Part shown: one piece after another, positions 61,427-64,000 of the stretch
Layout: each line of letters opens with the position of its first letter
How positions within the stretch are numbered: position 1 is the stretch's first letter
Assembly: GCA_016342285.1 (NCBI GenBank)
Contig: JAEINQ010000002.1
Coordinates: 126,001-190,000, forward strand
Length of the DNA stretch: 64,000 nucleotides
Source: Desulfobacterales bacterium
GTDB taxonomy: Bacteria; Desulfobacterota; Desulfobacteria; Desulfobacterales; JAEINQ01
Direction: 5' to 3'
Notes under the pieces: generated by a model
Database searches by the model: none
What the model was told of the DNA's origin: nothing
What the model saw: the letters and a program-made list of their open reading frames with translations, nothing else
Translations under genes and position numbers: made by a program

Positions 61427-62812
61427 GTGGACCGTGAACCTCTTTTTTTCGATCTGGACGCCCTCTTTTCCCCCCGTTCCGTGGCCATCATCGGCCTGCC
61501 CCAGGGGATGAAGACCGGTAAACTTTTTCTCATTGCGTTGCAGGACATGGGGTTTCCCGGTCCCATCTATCCGGTCAACCCCAAGGCCGAGGTCATCGAT
61601 GGCCTCAAATGCTACCCCAGTGTGTCTGCCATTGCCGATCCTGTGGACCTGGCCATTGTTCTGGTGGGCCGGCAGTTCGCGCCGGAAGTGGTGCGCCAGT
61701 GTGCGACGCGGGGGGTCAAAGGCGTGGTCCTGTTTACTTCCGGGTACAGGGAGACCGGGACCGATGAGGGCCGGCGCATTGAGGCCGAGATGGTCGAAAC
61801 AGCTCGGGCTGCGGGGATGCGCCTTTTCGGTCCCAACTGCATGGGGCTCTACGCGCCGCGCACGGGACTCTCTTTCTTTCCGGGGCTCTCCCGCACACCG
61901 GGTCACCTGGGTCTTATCTCCCACAGCGGTTCCCTGGCCAACATCATCGGGCGGCTGGCCGAAGACAAGGGGCTGGCCTTTAGCAAGGTGGTGAGCCTGG
62001 GCAACGAGGCCGATCTTCACAGCGCCGATTTTCTGGCCTATCTGGCCGAAGATGAGGAAACCCGCGTCATCGGGGGTTATCTTGAGGGCATAAAGGACGG
62101 TCCCTATTTTCTGCGCACCCTGAAACGGGCGGCCTCGAAAAAACCGGTGGTGCTGTGGAAGGTGGGGCTGACCCCCGAAGGGGGCCGGGCCGCGGCCTCC
62201 CACACCGGTGCCCTGGCCGGGTCCGAAGCCATCTGGCGCGGGGTGGTCAACCAGTGCAACGCCGTGTCCGTGGCCGGATGGGACCAGTGGCTGGAAACCA
62301 TGATGGCTTTCTACCTGCTGCCGCCGACAGTGGGGAAACGGGTGGCCATCATTTCCGGCCCGGGAGGACTGGCTGTTTCCGCGGCCGAAGCCGTGGGCCG
62401 CTGCGGCCTGAAACTGGCCGATTTGGCTGCTTCGACCCAAACCGAACTGGCCCGACACGTACCGCCCACCGGCACCAGTCTGGCCAACCCCATCGACGTC
62501 AGTCTCAACGCCCACATGGATTTAACCATCTTTACCCGGGCCGCCGAACTGGCCACCGCCGACCCCGGCGTCGACGCGGTGGTGGTTATCGGTTCCGGGC
62601 TGGATGAGGAGGCCAACAAACAATACGCCGCCTCCATGATCGAGGTGCGGGGACAAACCGGCAAGCCCTTTCTCATGGTGGCCATCCCCGGCATGCCGCC
62701 GGAAACTGGTCGGGCCTTTTGCCGGGCCGGGCTCCCCTTTTTCGACACCGCTGAAAAAGCCATGGCCGCCTATGCCCGGGTGGTGGGCTACTATGCCCGG
62801 CGGTGCGGGTAG
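61427..62812 (+). CDS. ADP-forming acetyl-CoA synthetase, alpha subunit
   Basis: 461 residues from a GTG at 61427, with AAGGAG six bases upstream. CoA-binding domain: FSPRSVAIIGLPQGMKTG, PIYPVNPKAEVIDGLKCYPS and DLAIVLVGRQFAPEVV. The phospho-His motif reads LGLISHSGSLANIIG (His near 165), with GLAFSKVVSLGNEADLHSAD following. The C-terminal ligase domain contains SHTGALAGSEAIW. Works with the beta subunit at 60414 in acetate or acyl-CoA energy conservation. Confidence 0.93.
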   Translation: MDREPLFFDLDALFSPRSVAIIGLPQGMKTGKLFLIALQDMGFPGPIYPVNPKAEVIDGLKCYPSVSAIADPVDLAIVLVGRQFAPEVVRQCATRGVKGVVLFTSGYRETGTDEGRRIEAEMVETARAAGMRLFGPNCMGLYAPRTGLSFFPGLSRTPGHLGLISHSGSLANIIGRLAEDKGLAFSKVVSLGNEADLHSADFLAYLAEDEETRVIGGYLEGIKDGPYFLRTLKRAASKKPVVLWKVGLTPEGGRAAASHTGALAGSEAIWRGVVNQCNAVSVAGWDQWLETMMAFYLLPPTVGKRVAIISGPGGLAVSAAEAVGRCGLKLADLAASTQTELARHVPPTGTSLANPIDVSLNAHMDLTIFTRAAELATADPGVDAVVVIGSGLDEEANKQYAASMIEVRGQTGKPFLMVAIPGMPPETGRAFCRAGLPFFDTAEKAMAAYARVVGYYARRCG

Positions 62813-62920
62813 ACGGCCTGCACGGGCTCGATACAAGTATTGAAACCACAAAGACACAAAGGCCACAAAGGAAAGCGATGATTTCATGGTTTCGAAAAGA
62901 TGCTTAATTTGTCTCCCGGC

Positions 62921-62989
62921 GTCATTCCCGCGAAGGCGGGAATCCATTTGTTTCAGGTAGTCCTGGATACCTGCCTTCGCAGGCATGAC
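62921..62989. repeat. Dispersed palindromic repeat (GTCATTCCCGCGAAGGCGGG type)
   Basis: Ends GTCATTCCCGCGAAGGCGGG and CCTGCCTTCGCAGGCATGAC form inverted arms, matching the family at 6659-6750. Confidence 0.88.
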
Positions 62990-63030
62990 AAAAATCTTGA
63001 CTTCTTCACGAGTTTGTCAAATTGGGGAGG

Positions 63031-63146
63031 ATGAGTATGCCGATTGACTTTTGGGAAGAATTGAATCGCAAACAAACGATGACGTTCGTGAAAAATTAAA
63101 AAACACGTTGGCGTTTATGGAGTACGCAAATACAAATACAGGATAG
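63031..63146 (+). pseudogene. Possible frameshifted small gene
   Basis: After GGGGAGG an ATG opens MSMPIDFWEELNRKQ, which ends soon. In another frame it would continue DDVREKLKNTLAFMEY to a TAG at 63144. It reads like one broken small protein of about 38 residues. No family is recognised and it may be chance. Confidence 0.25.
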
Positions 63147-63175
63147 GATTCTATTCTTTGAAATGGTGAGCAATA

Positions 63176-63766
63176 ATGGAGAAAATCGATAAGGGGAAGG
63201 GAAAGGAACACCGCCACAGGGGAAAATTCACCGAGGGGCTCCTGGATGTCGAGCGGATCCTGGGTGGGCTCGCACTGCGGCCGGGCCAGACCGTTGTGGA
63301 TGCCGGCTGCGGCAATGGATACATGTCCAAGATCTTTTCAAGGCAAGTCACCCCATCGGGGAAAGTATACGCCCTGGACCCGGACAGGCATTTTATCGGC
63401 GTTCTTGAAGCAGAGACCCGGGGGACCAATATCGTGACGATTGTGGGCGATATTACCAGACCGACCCCCATTGAACCGTCGTCGGTGGACCTTATCTACA
63501 TATCAACAGTGATTCATTGCTTTTCCAAACTTCAGATGCAGGGCTTTATCCAGGAGGTTCGGCGCCTTATCAAGCCCGATGGGTTGCTGGCCATCGTGGA
63601 AATCGAGAAGACGGAGACCCCTTTCGGGCCGCCCCTGAATCGCCGTTTTTCTTCCGAGGAACTGAGGACGATCGTGCCCATGACCCCCGTGGAGACGATC
63701 CCGGTGGCAGAATATTTTTTTATGCATACGTTTGCCCATGCGACACCGCCTAAAGTGGCGCCTTGA
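63176..63766 (+). CDS. Class I SAM-dependent methyltransferase, UbiE-like
   Basis: 196 residues. Motif I is TVVDAGCGNGYMSKIFSRQV (near 39-58), then SGKVYALDPDRHFIGVLEAE; the motif III region is IKPDGLLAIVEIEKTETPFG. It belongs to the Methyltransf_31/UbiE type with an unusually basic N-terminus (KIDKGKGKEHRHRGKF). Substrate unknown. The gene stands alone at the right end. Confidence 0.88.
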   Translation: MEKIDKGKGKEHRHRGKFTEGLLDVERILGGLALRPGQTVVDAGCGNGYMSKIFSRQVTPSGKVYALDPDRHFIGVLEAETRGTNIVTIVGDITRPTPIEPSSVDLIYISTVIHCFSKLQMQGFIQEVRRLIKPDGLLAIVEIEKTETPFGPPLNRRFSSEELRTIVPMTPVETIPVAEYFFMHTFAHATPPKVAP

Positions 63767-64000
63767 CCTTGACGGTTCCGCAAACATTACCGGCACAACG
63801 TGCACAATGTTTTTGACATGATGAACAGGATATCCAGGATTTATTGGTTCGGCTGATCACCTAAAGAAAAATCGCTTTCAGGCGTTCCGGCCGAACCAAT
63901 GGTGCCATGCGACTTCGCTTTTCAAGCTACGCCGCACAGGTGCCCTTCGGGTAGGTGTTCGGCCAGTGCAGGACCCGAATCCGCAAACAGGATTCTTCGT
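63767..64000. other. Right-edge intergenic DNA
   Basis: Only the palindromic element at 63888-63964 is recognised. Confidence 0.5.
63888..63964. repeat. Palindromic ~78-bp element, copy 2
   Basis: Matches 29441-29518 almost base for base, including CGGCCGAAC/GTTCGGCC ends. The inner stem changes from TGCCC/GGGCA to TGCCC/GGGTA, keeping pairing through a G-U. Confidence 0.88.

Larger units (their letters stand above)
62813..63175. other. 363-base gene-free stretch with a dispersed palindrome
   Basis: It contains ACAAAGACACAAAGGCCACAAAGG-type debris (about 62848-62872), the element at 62921-62989, and a possible broken small gene at 63031-63146. Confidence 0.5.

Overview
The window reads as chromosomal DNA of an anaerobic, sulfate-reducer-like Desulfobacterota bacterium. 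This is inferred from the gene mix: an 11-heme cytochrome, a split ADP-forming acetyl-CoA synthetase, an old-yellow-enzyme oxidoreductase, a Tat-exported molybdoenzyme, a TumE/TumA toxin-antitoxin pair, and a very high load of short dispersed repeats. No rRNA, tRNA, CRISPR array, phage gene or transposase gene was recognised.

Positions 1-16108 (minus strand) hold one long locus for an envelope-spanning pilus or secretion machine. In transcription order it has a small DUF4124-like exported protein, a PAS histidine kinase, a STAS protein, the GspE/PilB ATPase, the GspF/PilC platform protein, and pseudopilins in GspG, H, I, J order. A GspK-like N-terminus fused to twelve NHL repeats (two predicted six-bladed propellers) follows, then PilM, PilN, PilO, PilP and a PilQ/GspD secretin that runs off the left edge. 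It combines a T2SS-type pseudopilin order with a type IV pilus-type M-N-O-P-Q assembly set. Two heptanucleotide arrays (18 and 55 units) separate gspJ from the NHL gene.

Positions 16376-31400 start with uvrA and continue as an accessory, decaying region. It has a Phd/PIN pair, TumE/TumA, a 5'-truncated Fic gene behind a strong palindrome cluster, a frameshifted Zn-ribbon protein, an NYN gene with an internal deletion, and a partial copy of an M50 protease lacking its HExxH motif beside the full gene 5 kb away. Single genes (lipoprotein, TPR, cupin, PNPOx-like, PAS-GGDEF, DUF2628) lie between them. Positions 31628-39174 hold scattered housekeeping or metabolic genes: an OYE-family enzyme, rsgA, a methyltransferase, a FGE/SUMF1-like protein and an Ldh/YiaK-family dehydrogenase.

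Positions 39325-43965 form a small redox locus. A PstS-like binding protein, an 11-heme cytochrome and a periplasmic rhodanese lie on the minus strand behind a good sigma-54 promoter, divergent from a PAS/sigma-54 activator. The cytochrome frame is interrupted by a single in-frame UGA followed by a hairpin with bacterial SECIS geometry, so it is a candidate selenoprotein. Then come an E1 alpha/beta pair, a VapBC-type module, and a plus-strand catabolic cluster (48424-55953): TetR regulator, SSS symporter, D-cysteine desulfhydrase-like PLP enzyme, atypical enolase-superfamily protein, amino-acid permease and amidohydrolase. The right end has a sulfatase, a YedY-like molybdoenzyme, two methyltransferases and both acetyl-CoA synthetase subunits.

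Several repeat families run through the window. The most notable are a paired-hairpin element whose two loops are complementary in four diverged copies, a ~140-bp element with terminal inverted repeats, and a ~190-bp hairpin repeat. The last two sit directly behind stop codons in fixed orientation.
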